DNA of 64,000 nt from Sphingorhabdus wooponensis (GTDB lineage Bacteria; Pseudomonadota; Alphaproteobacteria; Sphingomonadales; Sphingomonadaceae), in the NCBI RefSeq assembly GCF_003933235.1, contig NZ_RWJI01000001.1:688001-752000 (forward strand), given 5' to 3'. The notes under the pieces were generated by a model that saw only the letters and a list, made by a program, of their open reading frames with translations, did not search any database and had not been told where the DNA came from. Positions 26,115-35,372 of this stretch are shown piece by piece. Each line of letters begins with the position of its first letter. Within the stretch, counting starts at the first letter, position 1. The translations under genes and the position numbers were made by a program.

Positions 26115-26165
26115 GACATTGTCTTAGCTTTGGTCGCTTAAAAGGGCTACCCCTAGCGTAGAGGG

Positions 26166-26987
26166 TTATCCAACTTCCCGTGCGAGCGCGCACCATTCCG
26201 CTATGCTTATGGTTTCAGGACGGCGATCTTCGGCAATGCCGGTTTTTTGGAGTGCCTCCAAAGCGCCAGGAACGCTTTTCAGGCTTTGCCGTAACATTTT
26301 GCGCCTTTGTCCGAAGGCCGCGCCGGTTAGATTTTCCAATACGGACATTTTTACTCCGCTTGCTGCATCCTTGGGCGTTATGTGCACTACTGCGGACATG
26401 ACCTTTGGCGGTGGGGTAAAAGCGGAGCGATGGACCGGCATCGCAATCGACGCGTTTGAACGCCACTGCGCCAAAATCGCTAGGCGGCCATAGGCGCCCG
26501 TTCCTGGGGAGGACACTATCCTGTCAGCAACCTCACGCTGGAACATGAGTGTCAGGCTTTTCCAAGTCGGCGGCCATGCATTGCCACCAAGCCAGCCAAC
26601 GGCCAGCGCCGTGCCCACATTGTAAGGCAGGTTGGATACGATGTGAAATGGCGCGCCGATTTCAGTAAAGGGATCGATCTTGAGTGCATCGCCTTCAATC
26701 ACCCGCAACTGGCCGGGAAAGGCCTCCGATAACTCAGCGAGCGCAGGTAAGCAGCGATGGTCCCGCTCTACCGCAACAACATGTGCGCCAGCGCGCAACA
26801 ATGCCCGTGTGAGGCCACCGGGGCCTGGACCTACCTCATAGACATGTTCACCCGCTAATGAGCCCGGAATAGCAGCGATACGATCAAGCAGTTTCTCGTC
26901 AAAAAGGAAGTTTTGACCAAGAGCTTTGCTGGCAGAGAGGCCATGGCGGGCAATCACATCTCTAAGTGGGGGTAGAGAAACCGTCAT
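26166..26987 (-). CDS. rsmA: 16S rRNA (adenine1518/1519-N6)-dimethyltransferase
   Basis: A 273-residue KsgA/Dim1 enzyme that dimethylates two adjacent adenosines in helix 45 of 16S rRNA late in 30S assembly. SKALGQNFLFDEKLLDRI, the SAM-binding VYEVGPGPGGLTRALL, VVAVERDHR and the catalytic FHIVSNLPYNVGTAL motif are all present. It starts at the pdxA stop (one-base junction), part of the conserved lptD-surA-pdxA-rsmA block. Confidence 0.97.
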   Translation of the reverse strand: MTVSLPPLRDVIARHGLSASKALGQNFLFDEKLLDRIAAIPGSLAGEHVYEVGPGPGGLTRALLRAGAHVVAVERDHRCLPALAELSEAFPGQLRVIEGDALKIDPFTEIGAPFHIVSNLPYNVGTALAVGWLGGNAWPPTWKSLTLMFQREVADRIVSSPGTGAYGRLAILAQWRSNASIAMPVHRSAFTPPPKVMSAVVHITPKDAASGVKMSVLENLTGAAFGQRRKMLRQSLKSVPGALEALQKTGIAEDRRPETISIAEWCALAREVG

Positions 26988-28003
26988 TAACTACCGTCAG
27001 CGGCGGCCAGGCGGTGTAATGCCGCGGACTCCGCCATTTTGATTGCTGCAATCATGGAATATGGCAACGCCTTGTTTTGGCCAGCTATACCGAACGCCGT
27101 GCCATGATCTGGTGATGTCCTGACAACAGGTAAACCCAATGTTATGTTGACAGCATCATGAAAATAAAGCGTTTTCAATGGAATGAGTGCTTGGTCATGA
27201 TAGGCGCATAAGGCGGCATCATATTGTGCGCGCGCTTCAGCATGAAACATTGTGTCGGCGGGTAAGGGGCCAATGACGTTGATACCTTCGGCCCTGATCT
27301 GCGCGATAGCTGGTTCAAATAATTCCAGCTCTTCACGGCCCATATTGCCTGCTTCCCCGGCATGAGGGTTAAAGCCAGCAACTGCGAGCCTTGGATTTTC
27401 TATACCAAAATTGCGCTGCAATCCTTTTGCCGTGGCGCGCAGACGTTGACGTATCAACCGAGCGTCCAACGTTGTCGCTACATCGGCCAGCGGAATATGC
27501 GTCGTCATTGGTACCACGCGCAGGTCGGGCCCTGCGAGCATCATGACCGCATTATTTTTTGCTACACCGCAGCGTTCTGCAATAAATTCGGTTTGACCTG
27601 GGTGCGTAAACCCAACGGCATAAAGCTGGGATTTAGAAACGGGGCCCGTGACCAAAGCGGCGGCACTCCCAGCCCGGGCAAAGCCAATAGCCATTTCCAA
27701 CGCCTGATACGCACAATGCGCGCCATCAAGATCGGGACGGCCCGGAACAACCGATAGGCAGTTATGCAACTGAATGACTGGCAAGGCGCTATCAAAATGT
27801 TTGAGCGTATCGGCGGGATCTTCGATACGAACAACCGGGCCGGACCAGTGCGGCGCGAAACTTCCAATGTCGCCAATGGCAAAGAAGGGCGCCAAGCCAG
27901 ATGTGTGGCGGGCCTCCCATGCTTTCCCGATAATCTCCGGCCCGATACCAGCCGGATCACCGACCGAAACGGCCAGCGGCAGTTCCAGTCGGCCTAATGG
28001 CAT
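26987..28003 (-). CDS. pdxA: 4-hydroxythreonine-4-phosphate dehydrogenase
   Basis: A 338-residue NAD(P)-dependent enzyme of the DXP-dependent pyridoxal phosphate pathway. VSVGDPAGIGPEIIGKAW opens it; metal-binding histidines lie in PMTTHIPLADV, AGFNPHAGEAGNMGREE and AYHDQALIPLKTL, and GLPVVRTSPDHGTAF is the C-terminal signature. It overlaps the surA stop and the rsmA start by single-codon junctions in the conserved envelope/cofactor block. PLP made here serves glyA and the cysteine desulfurases. Confidence 0.96.
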   Translation of the reverse strand: MPLGRLELPLAVSVGDPAGIGPEIIGKAWEARHTSGLAPFFAIGDIGSFAPHWSGPVVRIEDPADTLKHFDSALPVIQLHNCLSVVPGRPDLDGAHCAYQALEMAIGFARAGSAAALVTGPVSKSQLYAVGFTHPGQTEFIAERCGVAKNNAVMMLAGPDLRVVPMTTHIPLADVATTLDARLIRQRLRATAKGLQRNFGIENPRLAVAGFNPHAGEAGNMGREELELFEPAIAQIRAEGINVIGPLPADTMFHAEARAQYDAALCAYHDQALIPLKTLYFHDAVNITLGLPVVRTSPDHGTAFGIAGQNKALPYSMIAAIKMAESAALHRLAAADGS

Positions 28004-29343
28004 CAGTTATATTCGATAACAGCGTCGCGGCGCAAATCGCGCAGATAGATACGGGCGCGCTTGTTCACGCGCTCTTCTTCTAATCGTGACATGATTTCGT
28101 CAAAACTCTCAGACGCTGCCTCTTGCGGTGCGTCGCGACCACACAGGACAAATACGCGAACGCCATCTTCCAAAGATCCATAAGGTGGTGTTGATTGGCC
28201 GACCTGCAAATCGAGCATAACCTGTTGTAATGGAGCAGGTAATTCGCGAATTTTGATGCCGTCTCTGTTCACCACATCAGCACCAAGTTTGCGTGCCATC
28301 TCGTCTGCGGCACCGCAGCCGGAGATTTGTTGCGTCTCCTCGCTGAATCTCTTCACTAAAGGTGTTACTTGCGCTTCAGTTGTGCCCTTAGGGAAAGTGA
28401 TGGCAATTTGCTTCAAGCTTAACACGGAGTCTCTTGGATCCGAGGTCGCAACTTGGCGTTTATCGATCAATAAAAGAATAGATATGCCACCAGGAGACGC
28501 CACGGCTTGAATCTCGTTACTGTTCATACCAGCTGCTGCCGTGGCCAAGGACGTGGGCAATTGCGCGAGTGACAACCAACCGAGATCCCCGCCGACGGAC
28601 GCAGTGGACGCTTCAGAAAATTGACGGGCGTAAGCTACAAAGTTACCGCCTTGGCGCAATTGTTCGATTATTTTTCGTGCGTTCTCCTGCACGGACGGCA
28701 GAGTTTCAGGCGTCGCTGCCAGATAAATTTCGCCCAACCGATATTCAGTCGTACCCTTGGTTGCCTTAATGCGTTCAATAATGGCATTAACCTCGTCATC
28801 ACTGACGTTCGCAGATGGGCGTACATTACGCGAAAGCAGGCGGCTCCAAGACAGTTCGCCTTTAATTTGACGCTTGAGTGTTGCGACCGATGCACCAATT
28901 GATACCAGATATTTTTCGACCTCGTTTGCCGGGCGGTTGAAGTTTTGCTGGGCAACTCGGTCGAAATACTGGTTTACTTCGGCATCGGTGACTTCAATTT
29001 CATTGGCCGCAGCTTCTTGAATCTGCAGCGTTTCATCAATCAAATTGGTTAAGATTTGTGCGCGAAAGCGGGCGACTTCTTCAGGCGGCAACTTATTGTC
29101 ATTTGCTGCGACGATGAGTGCAAGGCGATGATCAATGTCCGTGCCGGTGATGATTTCACCATTTACCTGCGCAGTGGCACGTCGGACATTAGGGTCGTTT
29201 TTGCCAAATAATTGCTGTCCTTCGGGAATGTCCAAATTGGATTCAGGAGCAACATTATCAGAGGCCGTTTGCGCAATTAGCGGTGTCAGTGCGGTGGCGG
29301 AAACGAGCACGGCTGCTAAGGAGAGGCGCGAGAATAACTTCAT
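28003..29343 (-). CDS. surA: SurA-type periplasmic chaperone / peptidyl-prolyl isomerase
   Basis: A 446-residue exported protein with a signal peptide (SRLSLAAVLVSATALTPLIA, residues about 5-24). The SurA N-domain (VNGEIITGTDIDHRLALI and IDETLQIQEAAANEIEV) is followed by one or two parvulin-like domains (YRLGEIYLAATPETL; VASPGGISILLLIDKR). SurA escorts outer-membrane proteins, including LptD, through the periplasm, which explains the neighbourhood. The ATG at 29343 starts the signal peptide; a longer frame to 29391 adds non-signal residues. It follows lptD by about 100 bases. Confidence 0.92.
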   Translation of the reverse strand: MKLFSRLSLAAVLVSATALTPLIAQTASDNVAPESNLDIPEGQQLFGKNDPNVRRATAQVNGEIITGTDIDHRLALIVAANDNKLPPEEVARFRAQILTNLIDETLQIQEAAANEIEVTDAEVNQYFDRVAQQNFNRPANEVEKYLVSIGASVATLKRQIKGELSWSRLLSRNVRPSANVSDDEVNAIIERIKATKGTTEYRLGEIYLAATPETLPSVQENARKIIEQLRQGGNFVAYARQFSEASTASVGGDLGWLSLAQLPTSLATAAAGMNSNEIQAVASPGGISILLLIDKRQVATSDPRDSVLSLKQIAITFPKGTTEAQVTPLVKRFSEETQQISGCGAADEMARKLGADVVNRDGIKIRELPAPLQQVMLDLQVGQSTPPYGSLEDGVRVFVLCGRDAPQEAASESFDEIMSRLEEERVNKRARIYLRDLRRDAVIEYN

Positions 29344-29450
29344 TGATGTTAATCCAATACAGTATCGTTTTTCGAACGGCCGGATAGCCACTGCCTGCTG
29401 AACAACAGATGAGCGGCCAGAAGCCCGTCAGAGCATTTCTTAAGGAAGCC

Positions 29451-31682
29451 TTACACACCCAGATTGCGAAATGCCAGACGGAACAGGAAGCTGTTGCCGC
29501 GCTGGGAGTCTCCTACGGGCTGATAGTCCCGTCGCCATGTTAGGCTTAATGATAAACAATCGTCATCATAAGAGACGCCAAGCCTATGCCGAATTGGATC
29601 AAAGCCATCTGAAAATATGGTTGGATCTTCGTTGGTATCAGTAAGGTCAAGAATGGTTGAACCAAAAACCGACCAAAAGCGGGCGACACGGACACGTCCT
29701 GCGAGACGAAGCTCTTCGCGGTCATTCAAATCTTCTAGCGTTGGACCAATGTTGCGGTTCAACTTCAAATAGCCTGCCTGCAGATAGGTTCCGCGCGAAC
29801 CAATTGTGGCGTCGATCTCGTTTCGGCGAATTGCTAAATTGTCTTTATCCAGCCTGAAACGATGCGTTAGCTTGACGATATTTTTAAAGCGAAATTCCGA
29901 ACGGCCAACAATATCTGACGCCTCGTCCGAGAGTCCAGTTCCGTCTGGGAAGATCGAAGCTTGGTTGGACAGGCGATAGCTTTGTCCCAAATTGACATCG
30001 GCCGTAAAATTGTTTTTTCGCAAAGCCCAGTCAAAGCCATATGTCACGCGATAATCGTCTTCGAACCGGTCATATCCAGGAAAGCGATTGAGCGCGAAAA
30101 TATTGCTATCCTCAAGATCAACAGCTCGTGAATCTTCGTTTGGAATCTCTAAATTGCTAATGGCCGGTGCTGCAACCACCTGAACGCGTGGCGTAAAAAT
30201 CTGCGTGCCGCCAAAGGCCTGTCCTACGAACGGCCATTTTATGTCTGCCGCCGTTGCAAAAATGCTGCGCGTTTGCCAGCCGGTTTCACCCCGGTAAATT
30301 GCTGTGAGCGTACTTGCATTCTCGTCACTGTGGTAGACATCGCCACGCGCAAGCATGGTAAAAGTCACTTCTTGACCCAGGCCATTAATTGCCCGCAAGT
30401 CCCATTTGGCAGAGGCAAAGGCCCGTTGCGTGTCTTGTCCCTCGGTTCGGGCAATAGCTAGGCTGTTGGCCTGAAGCTGCACGGTTCCTCCAACTAACGG
30501 TGCATTCATGCGCAAGCGATAGTCTATTTCTGGTAACGCGATGGGCGCAAGTCCTTGCGGATCGCCTGTACGCAATGTCTGCACAGCCCAGCCTGCTAAT
30601 GAAAAATAGCTTCTGTCGCCGATGCGCTCCGCCGAGACTGTGGAGCGTAGCCTATCGTCGCGGCTTATATCATAGCGCCGAAGGAATGTTCGGTCGGATG
30701 CATAGCGACCCGATGCCGAAAATGACCAATAGGGGTCGAATTGAAAACGGCTAACGCCTTCCAAATATCCGCGAAACACATTTGATCCAACTGCGTTTGC
30801 AACTCCACTCGTGCTAATGCGATCGCTATATGTGCCATATGCGGTCAGGTCGACCGCGCCATATTTATCCAATGATCGAAAATTCACGCGACCCAAAGGT
30901 GCTGCATCGGAAAATGCAGTAACTGAGCCGTTTAAATCTCGGTTTGGGGTGATGCGCCAATAATAAGATTGTTCTAGCTCAATGCCATTGTTGCGCGAAA
31001 ATCCGATACTGGGAACCAGAAATCCGCTGCCAGCCTTTGTACCTACGGGATGCGATAAAAATGGCAGTGGAACAACGGGTAGCCCAAAGAGCTCGATACG
31101 AGCACCCTCGTAATCAACACGCTTCTTGGTTGGGTCATAGACAACTTTAACAGCCTTTACTTCCCAAGTAGGGTTTTTGGGGCACCCATCAGCGGTTTCG
31201 ACCTTGCATGCGGTGTAGGCAGCGTAGTTCAGCGAGTAGACACCATCTTTGCGTGCACCGCGATTGGCAGCCAATCGACTTTCGTCGGCCAGTACCACGA
31301 GCATGTTGTTAATGATGCCGTCTTTAAGGGTATCGGTAAGTTCAACTTTGTCGCCATAAGCGACGTCGCCATCCGGTCCGATCGAACGGATATTGCCTTC
31401 GGCCAAAACTTGGCCAGTTGAGCGGTTCCAGACTATGGTGTCTGCGCGTACCGAATAGCCTTCGCGATTAGCTATCACGTTCCCTTTGGCTGTTACGGTT
31501 TCGGTTTTTGAATCATATTCCACGACCGCGGCAGAAAATCCTATCTGGTCGCTGGTTTGTGGCTGCGTGGAAGAAGGTGCCTCGCTTTGGGCCATTGCCA
31601 TAGTCGACACAGAACCGCATCCGAGCAATATCGGCATAAGCAGAGCACGAAGAAGGGCGGGCCGAGGGGCAGGAATATTCAT
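29451..31682 (-). CDS. lptD: LPS-assembly protein LptD
   Basis: A 743-residue outer-membrane protein of the Lpt machine that inserts lipopolysaccharide into the outer leaflet with LptE. A signal sequence is followed by an OstA/LptA-like jellyroll (VVEYDSKTETVTAKGNVIAN; RADTIVWNRSTGQVLAEGNI), then a long beta-barrel with YYWRITPNRDLNGSVTAFSD and alternating aromatic strands, ending in LSLTWRRDYQPVGDS and a terminal FLFRLAFRNLGV. It is transcribed away from pepA and heads the lptD-surA-pdxA-rsmA block. Confidence 0.96.
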   Translation of the reverse strand: MNIPAPRPALLRALLMPILLGCGSVSTMAMAQSEAPSSTQPQTSDQIGFSAAVVEYDSKTETVTAKGNVIANREGYSVRADTIVWNRSTGQVLAEGNIRSIGPDGDVAYGDKVELTDTLKDGIINNMLVVLADESRLAANRGARKDGVYSLNYAAYTACKVETADGCPKNPTWEVKAVKVVYDPTKKRVDYEGARIELFGLPVVPLPFLSHPVGTKAGSGFLVPSIGFSRNNGIELEQSYYWRITPNRDLNGSVTAFSDAAPLGRVNFRSLDKYGAVDLTAYGTYSDRISTSGVANAVGSNVFRGYLEGVSRFQFDPYWSFSASGRYASDRTFLRRYDISRDDRLRSTVSAERIGDRSYFSLAGWAVQTLRTGDPQGLAPIALPEIDYRLRMNAPLVGGTVQLQANSLAIARTEGQDTQRAFASAKWDLRAINGLGQEVTFTMLARGDVYHSDENASTLTAIYRGETGWQTRSIFATAADIKWPFVGQAFGGTQIFTPRVQVVAAPAISNLEIPNEDSRAVDLEDSNIFALNRFPGYDRFEDDYRVTYGFDWALRKNNFTADVNLGQSYRLSNQASIFPDGTGLSDEASDIVGRSEFRFKNIVKLTHRFRLDKDNLAIRRNEIDATIGSRGTYLQAGYLKLNRNIGPTLEDLNDREELRLAGRVRVARFWSVFGSTILDLTDTNEDPTIFSDGFDPIRHRLGVSYDDDCLSLSLTWRRDYQPVGDSQRGNSFLFRLAFRNLGV

Positions 31683-31858
31683 AAAACGGATATGCCCTTT
31701 ATCGCCGCTATTGCCGTGGGTCCACCCATGATGCCACGCATAGCATTATTTGCGTTTAGGCGCGGGCATTTTAACACCATGTTTTGCTTTAATCGGAAAG
31801 GAAAATAGGCCTATAGAAATGTCAAACATGACCCCCAGCGGAAAGGCTGTTTATTTCC

Positions 31859-33316
31859 ATGCATATCAATTTTACCGTTGCGCGCCCTCAAGATGCCGAC
31901 GTGCTCGCATTTATTGTCACCAAAAGTAGCTTTGCCGATTTCCAATTTCCGTTGGAAAAAGCGGATATCATTCACGCGACTGCAAAGCTGGCGCGGTTTG
32001 AGGGGGTTGCTGGCCAAAACTTCCTGTTGATCAACGAACAAGATGGCAAGATGGTGCGCATCATGCTGCTTGGTGTGGCGGAAGGTGACGCGGCTGATTA
32101 CCAGAAAGCTGGCGGCGACATTATCGCGAAGGTGCAAACATCTGGAGCAAAGCACATCGCCGTTCATGGAGCTAATTTGACCGCGCAGCACGCCGCAGAA
32201 GTTGCTTATGGCGCAACGCTACGTAACTGGCGGATGGACAAATATCGCACCAAATTGCCGGAAACATCAAAGCCTAGTGTGAACTCGTTCACTGTTGCTG
32301 CTGCGCCAGCAGAGGCCAGCGCACATTGGGCGAGTTACCAAGCAGTGGCCGAAGGCGTAGCTTTGACCAAGGAATTGGTGACTGAACCCGCAAACATCAT
32401 CTACCCAGAGAGCTTCGTTACGCGTTGCCAGCATTTGAAAGAGCTCGGCGTCGAAATCACAGTGCTGGATGATAAGGATATGGCCGCGCTTGGTATGGGC
32501 GCGCTGTTGGGCGTGGCACAAGGTTCCCGCCGGCCAGCGCGCTTGTTGGTGATGAAATGGGACGGCACGGGCGGCACTCAGGAACGGCCCGTCGCATTGG
32601 TCGGCAAGGGTGTGACTTTCGATACGGGGGGCATCTCGATTAAGCCAGCTGCAGGCATGGAAGACATGAAATGGGATATGGGCGGCGCTGGCGCGGTGGC
32701 TGGTGCAATGAAGGCACTGGCGGGGCGCAAGGCCAAGGCCTATGTCGTCGGCGTCTGCGGCCTTGTGGAAAATATGCCCGATGGCAATGCGCAACGTCCT
32801 GGTGATATCGTAACGTCCATGTCGGGCCAAACGATTGAGGTGCTGAACACCGACGCAGAAGGGCGCCTTGTTCTGTGCGATGCGCTACATTGGGTACAGG
32901 AGAAGTATAACCCTGAATATGTTGTCGATTTGGCGACGTTGACGGGCGCGATAATTGTGTCGCTTGGCAGTGAATATGCAGGGCTATTCTCGAACAGTGA
33001 TGAACTTGCCGATAAGCTCACGGCGGCGGGTAAGGCATCCGGAGACCCGTTGTGGCGCTTCCCCTTGTCGAAGGCGTATGACAAGATGATCGACAGTCCG
33101 ATTGCGGACATGAAGAATATCGGCGGAAAAGGCGCAGGTTCCATTACCGCCGCGCAATTCTTGGGCCGTTTTATCAAGGACGGCGTGAAATGGGCGCATC
33201 TTGATATTGCGGGCACTGTGTGGGCCGAAAAGCCAGGTCCCGTCTGGGACAAGGGTGCAACCGGATTTGGTGTGCGTTTGCTTGATCGCTTTGTCGCCGA
33301 CAATTTCGAAGGCTGA
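31859..33316 (+). CDS. pepA: Leucyl aminopeptidase (M17)
   Basis: A 485-residue M17 zinc/manganese aminopeptidase. The N-domain covers roughly residues 1-150. The catalytic domain contains LVGKGVTFDTGGISIKPAAG (metal lysine and aspartate) and the signature NTDAEGRLVLCDAL beginning at Asn330, with the active-site arginine. It removes N-terminal residues from peptides in the cytoplasm; E. coli PepA also binds DNA. It is followed 12 bases later by holC, a pairing conserved widely in proteobacteria. Confidence 0.96.
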   Translation: MHINFTVARPQDADVLAFIVTKSSFADFQFPLEKADIIHATAKLARFEGVAGQNFLLINEQDGKMVRIMLLGVAEGDAADYQKAGGDIIAKVQTSGAKHIAVHGANLTAQHAAEVAYGATLRNWRMDKYRTKLPETSKPSVNSFTVAAAPAEASAHWASYQAVAEGVALTKELVTEPANIIYPESFVTRCQHLKELGVEITVLDDKDMAALGMGALLGVAQGSRRPARLLVMKWDGTGGTQERPVALVGKGVTFDTGGISIKPAAGMEDMKWDMGGAGAVAGAMKALAGRKAKAYVVGVCGLVENMPDGNAQRPGDIVTSMSGQTIEVLNTDAEGRLVLCDALHWVQEKYNPEYVVDLATLTGAIIVSLGSEYAGLFSNSDELADKLTAAGKASGDPLWRFPLSKAYDKMIDSPIADMKNIGGKGAGSITAAQFLGRFIKDGVKWAHLDIAGTVWAEKPGPVWDKGATGFGVRLLDRFVADNFEG

Positions 33317-33328
33317 TGTAGCCGCATC

Positions 33329-33760
33329 ATGCAGGTCGATTTCTATCAACTCACCCGCGATCCTGCTGAAAAAATACTGCCCGTCATTGCCCAGCGTATA
33401 TTGGATGATGACGGGCGGTTATTGATTGTCAGTGACGACAGTGCGCAATTGGACGCCATATCTTCCGCGCTTTGGACGGCAAAGGCGGAAAGCTTTCTTG
33501 CGCATGCCAAGGCAGGTGAGGGGGAGGATGCACTGCAACCCATTTTGCTGTCAAATAATGCCGAAGCCTCCAATAAAGCGCGCTTTGTAGCCATTGCCGA
33601 TGGAAATTGGCGTCCGATTGAAAAAGAGTTCGATCGCATTTTTTATCTCTTTCCGCCCAGCCACACCGACAATGCGCGCGCTGCATGGCGAAGCTTAAGC
33701 GATGAGGTGGAGCGGCGTTACTGGAAACAGGACGGCGGTAAATGGGTGCAAGGCCCATAA
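33329..33760 (+). CDS. holC: DNA polymerase III chi subunit
   Basis: A 143-residue HolC protein. Chi links the clamp loader, through psi, to single-stranded DNA-binding protein. VDFYQLTRDPAEKILPVIAQ opens it, then RLLIVSDDSAQLDAISSALW and the C-terminal RIFYLFPPSHTDNARAAWRS and YWKQDGGKWVQGP. The position directly after pepA strengthens the call. Length is normal. Confidence 0.93.
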   Translation: MQVDFYQLTRDPAEKILPVIAQRILDDDGRLLIVSDDSAQLDAISSALWTAKAESFLAHAKAGEGEDALQPILLSNNAEASNKARFVAIADGNWRPIEKEFDRIFYLFPPSHTDNARAAWRSLSDEVERRYWKQDGGKWVQGP

Positions 33761-33828
33761 AGCTTGCACAAAAGGCCAAGCGAGGTTAGACGCGCGCCAA
33801 ATTCACCCCTGTATATTTGGAGCATCTC

Positions 33829-34251
33829 ATGGCGGTTACACGCACATTTTCGATCATAAAGCCTGACGCAACACGTCGCAACCTGACGGGTGCCGTGACC
33901 AAGATGCTTGAAGAAGCTGGCCTGCGCGTTGTGGCTTCAAAGCGTATTCATATGTCGCGTGCACAAGCCGAAGGCTTTTACGCTGTACACAAAGAGCGTC
34001 CCTTTTTTGGCGAACTCGTAGAATTCATGATCAGCGGACCAGTGGTTGTTCAAGTGCTTGAAGGCGAAAACGCCATGCAGCGCAACCGCGACATCATGGG
34101 CGCAACCAACCCTGAAAATGCAGAACCAGGCACCATCCGCAAGGAATTGGCCGAAAGCATCGAAGCCAACACTGTGCATGGTTCGGACAGCGATGAAAAT
34201 GCCGCGATTGAAATCGCGTATTTCTTTAAGCCTGAAGAGATTGTTGGGTAA
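33829..34251 (+). CDS. ndk: Nucleoside diphosphate kinase
   Basis: A 140-residue kinase that balances NTP and dNTP pools by gamma-phosphate transfer through a phosphohistidine. [16 protein letters not shown] opens the protein and the active histidine is His117 in [19 protein letters not shown]. The ATG at 33829 matches the family N-terminus; an upstream TTG at 33817 would add four residues. It is followed by an inverted repeat that may end transcription. Confidence 0.98.
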   Translation: MAVTRTFSIIKPDATRRNLTGAVTKMLEEAGLRVVASKRIHMSRAQAEGFYAVHKERPFFGELVEFMISGPVVVQVLEGENAMQRNRDIMGATNPENAEPGTIRKELAESIEANTVHGSDSDENAAIEIAYFFKPEEIVG

Positions 34252-34264
34252 ATTAACTTAAACA

Positions 34265-34312
34265 TCGAATGCCCGAAATTCCTTACTTAACGAGGGGTTT
34301 TGGGCATCGATT
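34265..34312. terminator. Possible terminator between convergent ndk and purN
   Basis: TCGAATGCCCGAAA at about 34265-34278 can pair with TTTTGGGCATCGA at about 34299-34311 (one bulged base and one G-U), leaving a loop of about 20 bases. The stem sits between the ends of the convergent ndk and purN genes. Runs of T are short on both sides, so it is a weak candidate that may act in either direction. Confidence 0.4.
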
Positions 34313-34382
34313 TATGGGCTATTCTTACATAGCTAGTGCCTATTCTAAGTGACGCAACAGCGTATTTTGGGCAAACAATTCG

Positions 34383-35330
34383 CTAAAATTCGTGCGCCGC
34401 ATCCATTAGCTTCGTCAATTTCTTCGGTGCCACCGCGCGCCAGCTTTTGGCGATCCAGTCGCCAATATGATCCCAATCGGTGTCGCCCAAATCTAGTCTG
34501 ATGCCAACCCAACCATCACCGAAATAAGCAGGGCGATAGTAACGCTCTGCATCGCTGTCGATCAGCATCGCCTGCTCCTCAACGCCGCTGATTTTGACCA
34601 ATAACGCGGTTTTGCCGTCTTTGTGATGGTCAACAGACACATAAGCGAATTTCTTGCCGCCGACGATGCCGAAGCAGGGCATGCCATGCGAAAGAGCTTC
34701 GTCGGCTTCAGGCTGGGTGAGGGCGAGCGAGCGGACTTGTGCGGTCAAAAATTCCGGGTTGGTATCGCGCACAACAAATTCGGCCAGCGTCTTGGGGTAT
34801 AATTGATACTCCGCCATTTTAACGCGGTCGGCAAGGGTATCTGCGGTATCGCCGGGCAAAATCGTCACTTCGATTTGCCCCAGCACGGGGCCATCGTCCA
34901 GTTCCGCCGTGACCAAATGGACGCTGCTTCCCGCGACCGGGTCTTTGGCTTCAATCGCTCTTTGATGGGTATGTAGCCCTTTATATTTAGGCAATAAAGA
35001 TGGGTGAATATTGAGCATCCGTCCATCCCATTTGGCGACGAATTCCTTGGACAATATTCGCATATATCCTGCCAATGCGACATATGTCGCGCCGGATTTT
35101 ACGATTGCATCATGCATGATTGCGTCATGGGCAACACGGTCAAGGCCGATATGAGATTTTGTGAAAGTAGGGATGCCTTCTGCTGCCGCGATTTTTAGGC
35201 CTTCAGCGTCTGGGTTGTTGCTAGCAACCAGAATGATTTCATAGGGGCAGCTTGGTAGTTTAGACGCGAATAAAAGGGCCGCCATATTGGTGCCCGCGCC
35301 GGAGATGAGGACGGCGACTTTGGCTTTCAT
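34383..35330 (-). CDS. purN: Phosphoribosylglycinamide formyltransferase fused to a YjbR/MmcQ-like domain
   Basis: Residues 1 to about 190 are PurN, the formyl-tetrahydrofolate-dependent third step of purine synthesis: VAVLISGAGTNMAAL, ASNNPDAEGLKIA, the catalytic region LNIHPSLLPKYKGLHTHQRA and GPVLGQIEVTILPGDTADTL. Residues about 195-315 form a second domain resembling YjbR/MmcQ (ALSHGMPCFGIVGGKKFAYV, AERYYRPAYFGDGWVGIRL, DHIGDWIAKSWRAVAPKKL), which has a CyaY-like fold and no firm role. The total of 315 residues far exceeds the usual 190-220. No break in frame is seen at the junction. It follows purM by 42 bases. Confidence 0.93.
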   Translation of the reverse strand: MKAKVAVLISGAGTNMAALLFASKLPSCPYEIILVASNNPDAEGLKIAAAEGIPTFTKSHIGLDRVAHDAIMHDAIVKSGATYVALAGYMRILSKEFVAKWDGRMLNIHPSLLPKYKGLHTHQRAIEAKDPVAGSSVHLVTAELDDGPVLGQIEVTILPGDTADTLADRVKMAEYQLYPKTLAEFVVRDTNPEFLTAQVRSLALTQPEADEALSHGMPCFGIVGGKKFAYVSVDHHKDGKTALLVKISGVEEQAMLIDSDAERYYRPAYFGDGWVGIRLDLGDTDWDHIGDWIAKSWRAVAPKKLTKLMDAAHEF

Positions 35331-35372
35331 ATGCCATCCCTTTGTAAGGGGCGGCAGAGAGATAAGGGCATT

